A stretch of DNA of 64,000 nt from positions 1,364,001-1,428,000 of the forward strand of contig CBDHDW010000013.1 in NCBI GenBank assembly GCA_965261915.1, in the 5' to 3' direction. Position numbers and translations under genes: made by a program. Under the pieces are notes generated by a model, which saw only the letters and a program-made list of their open reading frames with translations, ran no database searches and was not told the DNA's origin. Position 1 is the first letter of the stretch. Every line of letters begins with the position of its first letter. Origin of the DNA: JAIBDK01 sp965261915 (GTDB lineage: Bacteria > Pseudomonadota > Gammaproteobacteria > Arenicellales > Poriferihabitantaceae). Positions 45,841 to 55,211 of the stretch are shown here, in pieces.

Positions 45841-46467
45841 TTAAACCAGTCCGCTCTGCTTAATACCATCAAACATAAACTGCACAGCCAGGGCAGACAA
45901 TAGCACACCCATTACCCGGGTGATGACGTGCATTCCGGTTACGCCAAGTAAATGCTGGATTCGCCCCGCAAGCACCAGACAAATAAACGTAATCAACAGC
46001 ACCACCAGCAGTGCGCCCAGCACAAGGAATTGCCCGGTTATGTCACCCTGTTGATTGGCCATTAATAAAATGACAGCGCTCATTGCACCGGGTCCTGCGA
46101 TTAACGGAGTCGCTAACGGAAATACCGAGATATCAGTTTTGGAAACGGCTTCCTGTTCTTCTTCGTCGGTGGTTGATGTTCCGCCAGATGATCTGGCAAA
46201 TACCATGTCGACGCCAATTAGCAGTAACAGTATACCGCCGGCGGTACGTAGTGCGGCCAGAGAAATGCCTAAACTACTTAACAGCACATCGCCTATGAGT
46301 GCAAAGGCAACCAGAATAGTCGTTGCAATCAATGCGCCCCGAATAGCAACGGATAGACGTTGCTTCGCAGTAAGGTCTGCGGTTAAGCCGGCAAACATCG
46401 CGGCAATATCGATGGGACCGATTGTCGCGAAAAATGTGGCAAATGCCAGGCTGGCTATTTCAAACAT
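45841..46467 (-). CDS. MarC-family membrane protein
   Basis: 208 residues with six membrane segments by eye. Family marks: FFATIGPIDIAAMFAGLTAD at the start, a central acidic cytoplasmic loop (GGTSTTDEEEQEAVSKTD), and VFPLATPLIAGPGAMSAVIL. Members of this UPF0056 family are predicted transporters with unproven substrates. Proline replaced by the usual NP motif is seen as GPIDIA. It heads the marC-VOC-SnoaL set. Confidence 0.87.
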   Translation of the reverse strand: MFEIASLAFATFFATIGPIDIAAMFAGLTADLTAKQRLSVAIRGALIATTILVAFALIGDVLLSSLGISLAALRTAGGILLLLIGVDMVFARSSGGTSTTDEEEQEAVSKTDISVFPLATPLIAGPGAMSAVILLMANQQGDITGQFLVLGALLVVLLITFICLVLAGRIQHLLGVTGMHVITRVMGVLLSALAVQFMFDGIKQSGLV

Positions 46468-46705
46468 AACAAATCAACACTTAAGCATCAGGCCAAAGAG
46501 CCGTTAAGTCTGCTTTTGACCAGGAAGGTGAGGCGCTTTGCGCTGAAATATTGCAATACCGAATTTCCCGTGTTTAAGAGGCTATGGGTTTGTATGAACG
46601 AATTCACGGCTCTCTCTCTGATTGGAGCGTATCTTAGTGCAAAGTAACCAGCGATACCATGAGAATCGTACCCGGCATCTAGCGGCTGCCAGATTCAAGC
46701 ATGAA

Positions 46706-46999
46706 TCAAGCGGGTTTAAGGATGCCCGGGCTTTTGCCGACGGTTAAATTTACATCCGAGGTAAAATTGGTGGATATAAACCCGTTCCCGGACGGGTCCC
46801 CGGGTTTCATGCCTTGCTTTGTCATGACTTCACTATGATTCGGGTCCATATCCGCATGGGCTTCCAGTTTGTCCAGACTCGGTCCATTAAAAACAGCCAT
46901 AGTCGGAATGTTTCGGGTCGCCGTCGATGCCGTAGTCTCAATCGAGGTCTTGCGCTTAAGAATGCGTGCCGCTCGACCACCACTACGTTTCTGTTTCAT
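46706..46999 (-). pseudogene. Possible N-terminal remnant of a trimethylamine methyltransferase (MttB) family gene
   Basis: 97-residue frame. The beginning (KRSGGRAARILKR, then RNIPTMAVFNGPSLDKLEAH) resembles the Arg-rich, RNIP-containing start of MttB-family proteins, where the next segment should read as a helix with ILEEIG. Instead the frame changes to Pro/Gly/Asn-rich sequence and stops. The rest of the usual 480-500 residues is absent. The similarity is short and recalled from memory, so this is tentative. Confidence 0.35.
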
Positions 47000-47241
47000 A
47001 CCCCGAACTTATGGTCAATTAGTAACCTCTAAACCTCGTTTGAGTTACACGAATAAGCTCATTATTTTGGAATTTTCGGATTCGTGAGCGAAAGCGGTCG
47101 CAAGCAGACGAAAACCCAATGATTTTCCAGCAAGAATAAAGTGCCTGCTGCTATCTACCAACCAACAGGTGCGGGCAAAAACAACGAGGCGACCAGTATC
47201 GCCTCGCCGTTAAAAACAATATGAAATTGTTTGCTTTGACT

Positions 47242-47335
47242 ATTTGCCCTTGGCTCATGTAATGCATTTGCCTCTGGCTCTGATAATCATTTGCCTTTGG
47301 CTCATGTAATTTATTTGCCTTTGGCTCTGATAATC
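47242..47335. repeat. 47-bp tandem repeat (two copies plus part of a third) at the 3' end of the symporter gene
   Basis: Units at 47242-47288 and 47289-47335 each consist of two half-units starting ATTTGCC(C/T)(T/C)TGGCTC. A partial unit follows inside the gene's last codons (ATTTGCCTTTGGC at 47336). The repeats extend the symporter's 3' end into the downstream region. Confidence 0.85.
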
Positions 47336-48710
47336 ATTTGCCTTTGGCAAAATACTCGCGTGTCAGCGAAATGACCACCGGGCTCAACATCACCAGCGCG
47401 ATCAGGTTTGGCAATGCCATCATCGCATTCAGTGTATCCGCCAGCAACCAGACAAAATCTATGCCCGCACGGGCACCGCTACCGCCGTCCCATGTCAACA
47501 CCCAGGGACCCACAAATACCGCGAGAACCCATGCCACACGATAAAGCATCACACTCTTGAGCCCAAACAGAAATTGCCAGCATTTTTCGCCGTAATAACT
47601 CCAGCCGAGTACTGTGGTGAAGGCGAAAACAGCCAGCGAGAAGGTTACGATATAAGCCCCAATGCCGCCCGGCAAACTTCGTTCGAATGCCATCGCCGTC
47701 AAGTCAACACCAGTTTCGCCAGAACTCCATACGCCAGTCGAAACGATGGCAAGACCAGTGATTGAACAGACGATTAAGGTGTCGATGAAGGTTCCGAGCA
47801 TGGCTATCGAACCTTGACGTACCGGGTCGGTGGTCGTGGCGGCAGCATGTGCAATCGGCGCGCTACCAAGACCAGCTTCATTGGAGAACACGCCACGCGC
47901 AACACCGAAACGTATCGCCGCCCAAACTGCCGCACCAGCAAAACCACCAGTTGCCGCCGTGCCGGTGAATGCGTTACTGAAAACCGTGACTACTGCGGCA
48001 GGTATTTCCGCGTAGTTGATAAACAGCACAATGAGACCAAATAAAATGTAAAATACTGCCATGAACGGTACCAGCCTGCCCGCCCAAGTGGCAATGCGGG
48101 TAATACCGCCAATCAATACCGCGCCGACCAAAACCACCAGCACCACACCAGTCAGCAACGGCTCAATACCGACTGTATCATCGAGCGCGTCCGCGATCGA
48201 GTTGGTCTGCACCATATTGCCGATGCCAAAAGCGGCGACTGCACCAAACAGCGCGAACATAACCGCCAGCCATTTCCACTTGGCACCCAAACCATTTTTG
48301 ATATAGTACATCGGTCCGCCGACATGCTTACCGTTTTCATCCACTTCCCGATAGCGTACCGCCAGCACGGCCTCGGCATATTTGGTCGCCATCCCGACCA
48401 ACGCGGTAATCCACATCCAAAACAACGCCCCCGGCCCGCCTATGGCTATCGCGGTCGCAACACCAGCAATATTTCCAGTGCCAATGGTTGCCGACAGCGA
48501 GGTCATCAGAGCGTTAAAAGCACTGATATCACCGACCCCCTCGGGAGTCCGTCCAGCCCATAGCAAAGAAAACCCATAGCCCAGTTTGCGTAACGGCATA
48601 AACGCCAGTCGCAACAACAGAAAAGCCCCGACACCGACAATAATAACCAACATCGGTGCGCCCCAGACTACGCCGTTAATGAAGCCTACTAATTCGTTAA
48701 GTTGTTCCAT
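47334..48710 (-). CDS. AGCS-family sodium:alanine/glycine symporter
   Basis: 458 residues with about 11 hydrophobic segments. Family signatures GGPMYYIKNGLGAKWKW, SLSATIGTGNIAGVATAIAIGGPG and FSNEAGLGSAPIAHAAATT match AlsT/DagA. It couples sodium to alanine or glycine uptake at the inner membrane. GGAG lies about 6 bases before the ATG. The C-terminus ends YFAKGK within the tandem repeat region. It could supply alanine for Ald, though they are not linked. Confidence 0.92.
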   Translation of the reverse strand: MEQLNELVGFINGVVWGAPMLVIIVGVGAFLLLRLAFMPLRKLGYGFSLLWAGRTPEGVGDISAFNALMTSLSATIGTGNIAGVATAIAIGGPGALFWMWITALVGMATKYAEAVLAVRYREVDENGKHVGGPMYYIKNGLGAKWKWLAVMFALFGAVAAFGIGNMVQTNSIADALDDTVGIEPLLTGVVLVVLVGAVLIGGITRIATWAGRLVPFMAVFYILFGLIVLFINYAEIPAAVVTVFSNAFTGTAATGGFAGAAVWAAIRFGVARGVFSNEAGLGSAPIAHAAATTTDPVRQGSIAMLGTFIDTLIVCSITGLAIVSTGVWSSGETGVDLTAMAFERSLPGGIGAYIVTFSLAVFAFTTVLGWSYYGEKCWQFLFGLKSVMLYRVAWVLAVFVGPWVLTWDGGSGARAGIDFVWLLADTLNAMMALPNLIALVMLSPVVISLTREYFAKGK

Positions 48711-48814
48711 TGTTTTCTCCTATTTAATAGTGAATACTTACAGTGATACATCTAGCCGATTAAACCTCTGGAATAGTGAATGCTCTATGATAAAAAGTCA
48801 AGCGGACATATACA

Positions 48815-50476
48815 CCCAAATCCCCAGATAGAGTAGCATCAGCGCTTCAGGGCTCGGTGAATCCCTCTTTCAAGCCTTGTGGCTGGCCATTACAGCAAAT
48901 TATGGTGGCTAGTGCCGAGAGGTTTACTCAAAAACCGCTGTTCGGTGCATTATCAGTGCTAAATCGGCTATTTTTGACGCACCTGTCCTGCAGAAGCCGT
49001 TATTCTTGTTCTATGTCGGGTTAAATGGGCGGCGCTTCAAACTCCTTCAGTGCCAGCAGCACTCGTTCCAGTAGTAGTCGGTGGTTTTCCCGCATTTTTA
49101 CCAAGAGTTGACGTCCCGTTCTAACCACTTTTGCCGCGATGGCGTACAGCCGCCAGCGCAGTGTTATCGCACGATGCTGGGACAACTCCCCCGGCAGCAA
49201 CTGACGCATGAGGGCACATAGATTGTAGGAGAGTGCGGAGATTAAAAAGTACAGCACATTGGCAGCAAAATCTGAACACGGCAGGGTGTCGCCACCAAAA
49301 TCTCGTTTCAGTTCCTTGATTCGGTTCTCGCTGTCCTCGCCACGCTGGTTGTACCAGTGGACAATCTCGCTATCGCTAAGGCTATCCCGATTAGTGGCAA
49401 TCGCACGATAAATATAAGCACCTGAGTTTATTTCCTCTGAACTGTTTTCTGAGCTATCTTCTGAATTATCTGATGAATCTAAATCCAGACTCGCCTGGCC
49501 GGTAACGGCTGTTCTCTGAATGATAAGGGTGAAGGGTTTTTCATACTCACCGATGCAGAAACTGGTGCGGTAGGTATCCTGACCATTGACCGCTTTGTCT
49601 TTTTTATCCAGCAAAGGCTGCCAGTCCGAAGCGCTTGCCGCTGCTATCTGCGCGCGCAGTGCGGCGCTGGTCTTGGCGCGAATGGCATACTCGATACCCT
49701 GCTTATCACAATACTCAATGACTTTTGTTTGGTAGCCGGCGGCGTCAATACGCAGCGCCTTCACGGTACAGTCTTCCGGGAGCGACTGCTGGCATTGCTG
49801 GATAAACGGCTTATTATCTTTCGCTGGCGGCACATTGCCGTGACGGAAATCCACGGCCACGATCTGCCCGGTTTCCGCAATATGCCCGACCATCGGCATA
49901 AAACCCTTGTTCTTGTTGTAAGTCCACCGTGCACCCGCTTTATGGGCAACAATTTCAGTGGCATCAATGTCCAGTGTGACTTCCTTACAGCGATGCAAGG
50001 CTACCTTCAATAAGGCTTTATTCACCTTTACCCAGGCAGCCTGGATTTGCGGCTGGCTTCCCATTCGCCTGAGCCAATCTCCAATCGTGGTCGCCTGGGG
50101 AAGTTTCTTGAGATCCAGCACGGTGCGCAGTGCTTCATCATCCTGAAGGTGGCGAACCTCATCCAGGTGAAAACTGCCTTCATGCTGCATCAGGATGAGG
50201 GTCTTGATGAACTCCGAGGGCTTATACCCACGATTGCTTTTAGGCTGGGGGAAGTGCTTGTCGATTCGCTCAGACAGGTTCAGGGAGTCCATTAGTTGAG
50301 CAATCGCCAATAAACCGGCACGAGAGGTGAGTAAATCGTTCGTTGTATCGAGTTTGTAGGGTAGAATAGTCATCAGCCTTGAGCTGTGCACCCATTGGGT
50401 GATGGTGGGTTTAAGAGCAAACCATTATACAGCCAAGGCTTCCTGCGTTTAAGAGATTTCTATCTGGGGATTGGGG
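48815..50476 (-). mobile_element. IS1380-family element, copy 1 (about 1662 bp)
   Basis: Left end CCCAAATCCCCAGATAGA, right end TCTATCTGGGGATTGGGG; the two are inverted repeats with a mismatch. ATAC precedes the A before the left end; the right flank is CAAA. It carries one transposase gene. Confidence 0.88.
49021..50391 (-). CDS. IS1380-family transposase (copy 1)
   Basis: 456 residues. DDE enzyme with LTSRAGLLAIAQLMDSLNLS, catalytic aspartate in VTLDIDATEIVAHKAGARWT, VKALRIDAAGYQTKVIEY, and the late glutamate in YNQRGEDSENRIKELKRDFG. It has an acidic Ser-rich insert; this copy has four extra residues (EDSS) compared with copies 2 and 3, from a 12-base repeat expansion. Otherwise intact. 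Confidence 0.93.
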   Translation of the reverse strand: MHSSRLMTILPYKLDTTNDLLTSRAGLLAIAQLMDSLNLSERIDKHFPQPKSNRGYKPSEFIKTLILMQHEGSFHLDEVRHLQDDEALRTVLDLKKLPQATTIGDWLRRMGSQPQIQAAWVKVNKALLKVALHRCKEVTLDIDATEIVAHKAGARWTYNKNKGFMPMVGHIAETGQIVAVDFRHGNVPPAKDNKPFIQQCQQSLPEDCTVKALRIDAAGYQTKVIEYCDKQGIEYAIRAKTSAALRAQIAAASASDWQPLLDKKDKAVNGQDTYRTSFCIGEYEKPFTLIIQRTAVTGQASLDLDSSDNSEDSSENSSEEINSGAYIYRAIATNRDSLSDSEIVHWYNQRGEDSENRIKELKRDFGGDTLPCSDFAANVLYFLISALSYNLCALMRQLLPGELSQHRAITLRWRLYAIAAKVVRTGRQLLVKMRENHRLLLERVLLALKEFEAPPI

Positions 50477-50609
50477 CAAATAAGTTATTTATTTTATTGT
50501 AAAGGTGCTAAAGTTCGAGCACGTATTTGTGAGACCAAATGTTGAGCCAATACGTTTCGTTAAACGGTAGTTTGTAAAAATTTTATTTTTTCGTTACTGA
50601 TTTATTTTC

Positions 50610-50632
50610 GCCGCAAAGCGGCTGTATTTTTT
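50610..50632 (+). promoter_or_regulatory. Hairpin in the cspA leader
   Basis: GCCGC (50610-50614), AAA, GCGGC (50618-50622), then TGTATTTTTT. It lies just before the AGAGG ribosome site (50633-50637) and the ATG at 50646. It could be a leader attenuator or part of the cold-responsive 5' structure. Confidence 0.45.
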
Positions 50633-50645
50633 AGAGGTTGTTAGT

Positions 50646-50858
50646 ATGTCAGATGAGTTAGTTACCGGGATCGTTAAATGGTTTAACGATGCAAAAGGAT
50701 TCGGATTTATCGAGCGTGAAGGCGAAGCGGATGTTTTCGTTCATTACCGCGCAATCAATGGCGACGGACGCAAAACACTACACGATGGTCAACAAGTGAC
50801 TTTCGAAATCGCTGAGAGCGACAAAGGCCTTCAGGCTGGAAACGTTACACCGGTTTAA
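50646..50858 (+). CDS. Cold-shock protein (CspA family)
   Basis: 70 residues, exact family size. It binds single-stranded nucleic acid through RNP1 KGFGFI and RNP2 DVFVHY in an OB-fold, and melts RNA structure. GIVKWFNDAKGFGFIERE is typical. The long AT-rich leader of at least 120 bases fits cold-inducible control. It lies just inside the right end of IS1380 copy 1 and a terminator follows. Confidence 0.95.
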   Translation: MSDELVTGIVKWFNDAKGFGFIEREGEADVFVHYRAINGDGRKTLHDGQQVTFEIAESDKGLQAGNVTPV

Positions 50859-50866
50859 GCTCAGTT

Positions 50867-50896
50867 GGCTTGCTTAGCGGCAAGCCATCGTTTTAG
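50867..50896 (+). terminator. Intrinsic terminator after cspA
   Basis: GGCTTGC (50867-50873) pairs with GCAAGCC (50880-50886), six-base loop, followed by ATCGTTTTAG. It begins eight bases after the cspA stop. Confidence 0.7.
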
Positions 50897-51031
50897 TTGT
50901 AGTCGAGATGCCGGTAAGGTCTCGAGTTTTAGCCCGGTCAGGCTTTTTCTAATTTTGTCTGGCGAGGTTTGGATGCTGGCGACCAGATTTTGTTATTCTT
51001 TTCATTCTCTCTGTGCTGCTTTTCCTTTTGA

Positions 51032-51370
51032 TTAGGCGATTCTCAGTCCATTTGCCACTTCACTGTCCGGGCTCAGCAATACCACTCCGTCCGCAGCCAC
51101 AACACCCAATACCAGAACTTCCGATTTAACTCCGGCTATCTTCAGGGGTGGAAAATTAGTCACTGCAACCACCTGCTTTCCTGGTAAGTCTTGCCGAGCG
51201 TAGTGCTCGGTTATTTGGGCCGATGTGGTTTTCACGCCAAGCTCTTCACCGAAATCCACTGCCATTACATAAGCAGGCTTTCTTGCCTTAACGTTATCGT
51301 GCGCAGCGGTTACGGTTCCAACATGAATGCAAACATTCATGAAATCTTCGATACTAATTGTGTTGTTCAT
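51032..51370 (-). CDS. csaA: tRNA-binding-domain chaperone CsaA
   Basis: 112 residues with the family hallmark VDFGEELGVKTTSAQITEHY and NFPPLKIAGVKSEVLVLG. CsaA is an OB-fold protein related to the tRNA-binding domain of methionyl-tRNA synthetase and has export-chaperone activity in some bacteria. Divergent from the flavin reductase gene, 51 bases apart. Single gene on its strand here. Confidence 0.9.
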   Translation of the reverse strand: MNNTISIEDFMNVCIHVGTVTAAHDNVKARKPAYVMAVDFGEELGVKTTSAQITEHYARQDLPGKQVVAVTNFPPLKIAGVKSEVLVLGVVAADGVVLLSPDSEVANGLRIA

Positions 51371-51421
51371 GTATTATTCCGGTTTTACTTTTTAACGCCA
51401 GCACAGATACAAAAATAATCG

Positions 51422-52036
51422 ATGCTAATAAATTTAGAAGCGCTAAGCACCCCCCAAGTTTACTTTACAATGACGCAGACCGTCATGCCGAGACCTGTGG
51501 CCTGGGTATTGTCCGAGAATGAAAACGAAACCTATAACCTCGCACCCTATTCCTATTTCAATGCAGTAAACAGCGATCCTCCGCTGGTTATGTTCTCTGT
51601 CGGCGTGCAGGATGACGGATCTTTGAAAGACACCTTGGTGAATGTTCAGAAGCGATCAGAATTTGTCATTCATATTGCAAGCTGTGATCAACTCGCGGAT
51701 TTAAACCAAAGTTCAGCCACATTACCGCCCGGCGAGTCCGAAGTTACTGCTGGAGATTTATCCTTAAGCGCCGTAGAGCGTTTCAGGATGCCTCGATTAA
51801 CCGATGCCAAAGTTGCGTTCATGTGTTCCGTGTTTAAAATTGAAACCATCGGCAATGTAAACCAACATCTGGTTTTTGCTGAAGTCAATTCGATCTATGT
51901 CGCGGATGACTGCACTGAAACTAACGACAAAGGCCGCCTGCAAATCAAAGCGGATGCCATCGAACCGCTCGCTCGTCTTGGGGCCGGTCAATACGCCTCA
52001 TTTGGAGAAATCCTGAAAGCGCAGCGACCAGCCTGA
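51422..52036 (+). CDS. Flavin reductase family protein (DIM6/NTAB-type)
   Basis: 204 residues. FMN-binding split barrel: TMTQTVMPRPVAWVLSENEN, YNLAPYSYFNAVNSDPPLVM and DTLVNVQKRSEFVIHIAS are typical. Members reduce flavin with NAD(P)H for partner monooxygenases, or bind FMN as electron carriers. No obvious monooxygenase is adjacent. It ends 20 bases before the convergent DsbA-family gene. Confidence 0.85.
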   Translation: MLINLEALSTPQVYFTMTQTVMPRPVAWVLSENENETYNLAPYSYFNAVNSDPPLVMFSVGVQDDGSLKDTLVNVQKRSEFVIHIASCDQLADLNQSSATLPPGESEVTAGDLSLSAVERFRMPRLTDAKVAFMCSVFKIETIGNVNQHLVFAEVNSIYVADDCTETNDKGRLQIKADAIEPLARLGAGQYASFGEILKAQRPA

Positions 52037-52056
52037 GTTGATTTAAGCAGGTGCCG

Positions 52057-52683
52057 TCAGCAGAGTTCGTTAATTGCTGACAGCATCGAATCCAGCGACT
52101 CGAAATTAACTGAAATGGGCGTTGCGCGATTTTTATTCAGCACCACCAGCGACGGAAACCCCTGGATACCAAGCTGACGAGAAAAATTGATTTCGTCAAT
52201 TAATATCTGATTTGTAGCGTTCGAGTTTAATGCGGCATCGAATTGCCCAATATCCATTCTGAGATTTTCTGCAATTTCAATCAGCGTTTGATTGTTCGAT
52301 GGATTCTTTGCCTGGAGGTAGTAAGCGAGCTGGATTCCCCTGATCATGGGCCGCTCCCAATCATCTCCCTGAGCGCGTGCGGCAATGACTCCCCGGCAAG
52401 CGGGATAGGTTGAACGTCGAGGCTGGCATTCTTTCCAAAAATCAAAATTGAAAACGGTGCCTGGAACTCGCTCAGATATCGTTCTCCAAACCTCTTGAAG
52501 ATGCGCTTGCATTTGTTCAGGCATGGCTTCATTCGAATCCGGGGCGAGTCCCCCGAGGACTCGGTAATGGTTGATGTTGTGCGGGAGTTTCTCAATGAGC
52601 TTTTCGTATTGAGGCGCAAATGCCCAACACCAGCTGCACATTGGATCGTGAATATAGACAAGTGACGAATAATTATTTTCCAC
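52057..52683 (-). CDS. DsbA-family protein (FrnE-like), cytosolic
   Basis: 208 residues with thioredoxin fold and active site CSWC in HDPMCSWCWAFAPQYEKL, plus the helical insertion and cis-proline loop GIQGFPSLVVLNKNR. There is no signal peptide, so it acts in the cytosol. It differs from the periplasmic CPHC DsbA at 20.9 kb. It starts 3 bases after the SDR stop on the minus strand, so the two are co-transcribed. Confidence 0.83.
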   Translation of the reverse strand: MENNYSSLVYIHDPMCSWCWAFAPQYEKLIEKLPHNINHYRVLGGLAPDSNEAMPEQMQAHLQEVWRTISERVPGTVFNFDFWKECQPRRSTYPACRGVIAARAQGDDWERPMIRGIQLAYYLQAKNPSNNQTLIEIAENLRMDIGQFDAALNSNATNQILIDEINFSRQLGIQGFPSLVVLNKNRATPISVNFESLDSMLSAINELC

Positions 52684-52686
52684 GGT

Positions 52687-53445
52687 TTATCTTCCTCCCG
52701 CACAATCAAGAATCGCGCCCGTGCAATACGATGCCTTGTCGGACAATAACCAGACTATCGTCTCGGCAATTTCTTCTGGTTTACCGGGTCTCGCTAGCGG
52801 TATTGCGTGTCGCACCCGCTCCAACCTGCCCGGTTCACCGCCTTGAGCATGAATATCCGTTTCGATAAAACCCGGTCTAACCGCATTAACACGGATGCCC
52901 TCTTTCCCAACTTCATTTGCCAGACCAATCGTCATGGAATCAATTGCGCCTTTGGAGGCAGCATAATCTATATATTCATTCGCCGAACCGATTCGGGACG
53001 CCACCGAAGAAACATTAACAATACTACCGCCAGCACCCCCGTATCGAGCAGACATTCTTAATACCGCTTGCTTTGCACACAAAAAACTTCCCCTGACATT
53101 GGTAGCAAAAACCCGATCCAGACGATCCGAATCCATTTCGTCAAGGCGCATTTGCTGCTCGAGAGTGCCGGCATTGTTTACCAGTCCTGCCACTACTCCA
53201 AGCTCGTTTTCAGCAAAATCAAACAGCCCTGCAACAGATTCTTCATCGGCAATATTGGCTTCATACACCACGGCAACGCCGCCGGCGCTGCGAATGCCGG
53301 AGACCACGGAGTCAGCCGAATTTTTGTCATTCATGTAATTGACGACGACCTGCCACTTTTGCCGCGCAGCCAGTGCTGCCGTTGCCGCACCGATACCGCG
53401 CCCCGCGCCCGTGACCACCAAAGTATTACTCTTGGTGATATTCAC
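52687..53445 (-). CDS. Short-chain dehydrogenase/reductase
   Basis: 252 residues of a classical SDR. Cofactor motif VVTGAGRGIGAATAAL (TGxxxGIG), NNAG at GLVNNAGTLEQ, catalytic Ser in VNVSSVASRIG, and YxxxK in YIDYAASKGAIDSM. VNYMNDKNSADSVV after the first strand favours NADP. Ends TGAILDCAGGR. Substrate unknown. Close spacing with the DsbA-like gene suggests an operon. Confidence 0.9.
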   Translation of the reverse strand: MNITKSNTLVVTGAGRGIGAATAALAARQKWQVVVNYMNDKNSADSVVSGIRSAGGVAVVYEANIADEESVAGLFDFAENELGVVAGLVNNAGTLEQQMRLDEMDSDRLDRVFATNVRGSFLCAKQAVLRMSARYGGAGGSIVNVSSVASRIGSANEYIDYAASKGAIDSMTIGLANEVGKEGIRVNAVRPGFIETDIHAQGGEPGRLERVRHAIPLARPGKPEEIAETIVWLLSDKASYCTGAILDCAGGR

Positions 53446-53557
53446 GCAATATTCACACTCAGAATGATAGCGTTATCCTGTTTTTTCTTACCCGTTAATC
53501 TAAACCAATGAAACCAATTTATCACGATGCCGCCAACAGTTCCAGTTTTTTACGTAA

Positions 53558-55206
53558 CCCAAATCCCCAGATAGAGTAGCATCAGCGCTTCAGGGCTCGG
53601 TGAATCCCTCTTTCAAGCCTTGTGGCTGGCCATTACAGCAAATTATGGTGGCTAGTGCCGAGAGGTTTACTCAAAAACCGCTTTCGGTGCATTATCAGTG
53701 CTAAATCGGCTATTTTTGACGCACCTGTCCTGCAGAAGCCGTTATTCTTGTTCTATGTCGGGTTAAATGGGCGGCGCTTCAAACTCCTTCAGTGCCAGCA
53801 GCACTCGTTCCAGTAGTAGTCGGTGGTTTTCCCGCATTTTTACCAAGAGTTGACGTCCCGTCCTGACCACTTTTGCCGCGATGGCGTACAGACACCAGCG
53901 CAGAGTTATCGCACGGTGCCGGGACAACTCCACCGGCAGCAGAGGACGCATGAGGGCACATAGATTGTAGGAGAGTGCGGAGATTAAAAAGTACAGCACA
54001 TTGGCAGCAAAATCTGAACACGGCAGGGTGTCGCCACCAAAATCTCGTTTCAGTTCCTTGATTCGGTTCTCGCTGTCCTCGCCACGCTGGTTGTACCAGT
54101 GGACAATCTCGCTATCGCTCAGGCTATCCCGATTAGTGGCAATCGCACGATAAATATAAGCACCTGAGTTTATTTCCTCTGAACTGTTTTCTGAGTTATC
54201 TGATGAATCTAAATCCAGACTCGCCTGGCCGGTAACGGCTGTTCTCTGAATGATAAGGGTGAAGGGTTTTTCATACTCACCGATGCAGAAACTGGTGCGG
54301 TAGGTATCCTGACCATTGACCGCTTTGTCTTTTTTATCCAGCAAAGGCTGCCAGTCCGAAGCGCTTGCCGCTGCTATCTGCGCGCGCAGTGCGGCGCTGG
54401 TCTTGGCGCGAATGGCATACTCGATACCCTGCTTATCACAATACTCAATGACTTTTGTTTGGTAGCCGGCGGCATCAATACGCAACGCCTTCACGGTACA
54501 GTCTTCCGGGAGCGACTGCTGGCATTGCTGGATAAACGGCTTATTATCTTTCGCTGGCGGCACATTGCCTTGACGGAAATCCACGGCCACGATCTGCCCG
54601 GTTTCCGCAATATGCCCGACCATCGGCATAAAACCCTTGTTCTTGTTGTAAGTCCACCGTGCACCCGCTTTATGGGCAATAATCTCGGTGGCATCAATGT
54701 CCAGTGTGACTTCCTTACAGCGATGCAAGGCTACCTTCAATAAGGCTTTATTCACCTTTACCCAGGCAGCCTGGATTTGCGGCTGGCTTCCCATTCGCCT
54801 GAGCCAATCTCCAATCGTGGTCGCCTGGGGAAGTTTCTTGAGATCCAGCACGGTGCGCAGTGCTTCATCATCCTGAAGGTGGCGAACCTCATCCAGGTGA
54901 AAACTGCCTTCATGCTGCATCAGGATGAGGGTCTTGATGAACTCCGAGGGCTTATACCCACGATTGCTTTTAGGCTGGGGGAAGTGCTTGTCGATTCGCT
55001 CAGACAGGTTCAGGGAGTCCATTAGTTGAGCAATCGCCAATAAACCGGCACGAGAGGTGAGTAAATCGTTCGTTGTATCGAGTTTGTAGGGTAGAATAGT
55101 CATCAGCCTTGAGCTGTGCACCCATTGGGTGATGGTGGGTTTAAGAGCAAACCATTATACAGCCAAGGCTTCCTGCGTTTAAGAGATTTCTATCTGGGGA
55201 TTGGGG
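53558..55206 (-). mobile_element. IS1380-family element, copy 2 (about 1649 bp)
   Basis: Left flank ...CGTA before ACCCAAATCCCC; right end TTGGGG at 55201-55206, then ATAC and the left end of copy 3. It lacks two bases near 53683 that the others have (CTTTCGG versus CTGTTCGG). Confidence 0.88.
53763..55121 (-). CDS. IS1380-family transposase (copy 2)
   Basis: 452 residues, intact. Same domains as copy 1 but without the EDSS insert. A few changes, such as DATEIIAHKAG and RHRAITLRWCLYAIAAK. DDE region residues retained. Confidence 0.92.
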   Translation of the reverse strand: MHSSRLMTILPYKLDTTNDLLTSRAGLLAIAQLMDSLNLSERIDKHFPQPKSNRGYKPSEFIKTLILMQHEGSFHLDEVRHLQDDEALRTVLDLKKLPQATTIGDWLRRMGSQPQIQAAWVKVNKALLKVALHRCKEVTLDIDATEIIAHKAGARWTYNKNKGFMPMVGHIAETGQIVAVDFRQGNVPPAKDNKPFIQQCQQSLPEDCTVKALRIDAAGYQTKVIEYCDKQGIEYAIRAKTSAALRAQIAAASASDWQPLLDKKDKAVNGQDTYRTSFCIGEYEKPFTLIIQRTAVTGQASLDLDSSDNSENSSEEINSGAYIYRAIATNRDSLSDSEIVHWYNQRGEDSENRIKELKRDFGGDTLPCSDFAANVLYFLISALSYNLCALMRPLLPVELSRHRAITLRWCLYAIAAKVVRTGRQLLVKMRENHRLLLERVLLALKEFEAPPI

Positions 55207-55211
55207 ATACA

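Larger units (their letters stand above)
48815..55206. mobile_element. Candidate composite transposon: IS1380 - five cargo genes - IS1380
   Basis: Copies 1 and 2 lie in the same direction around cspA, csaA, the flavin reductase, DsbA-like and SDR genes. The outer flanks both read ATAC (48810-48813 and 55207-55210), while the inner flanks (CAAA and CGTA) differ, which is what one transposition of the whole block would leave. Confidence 0.45.
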
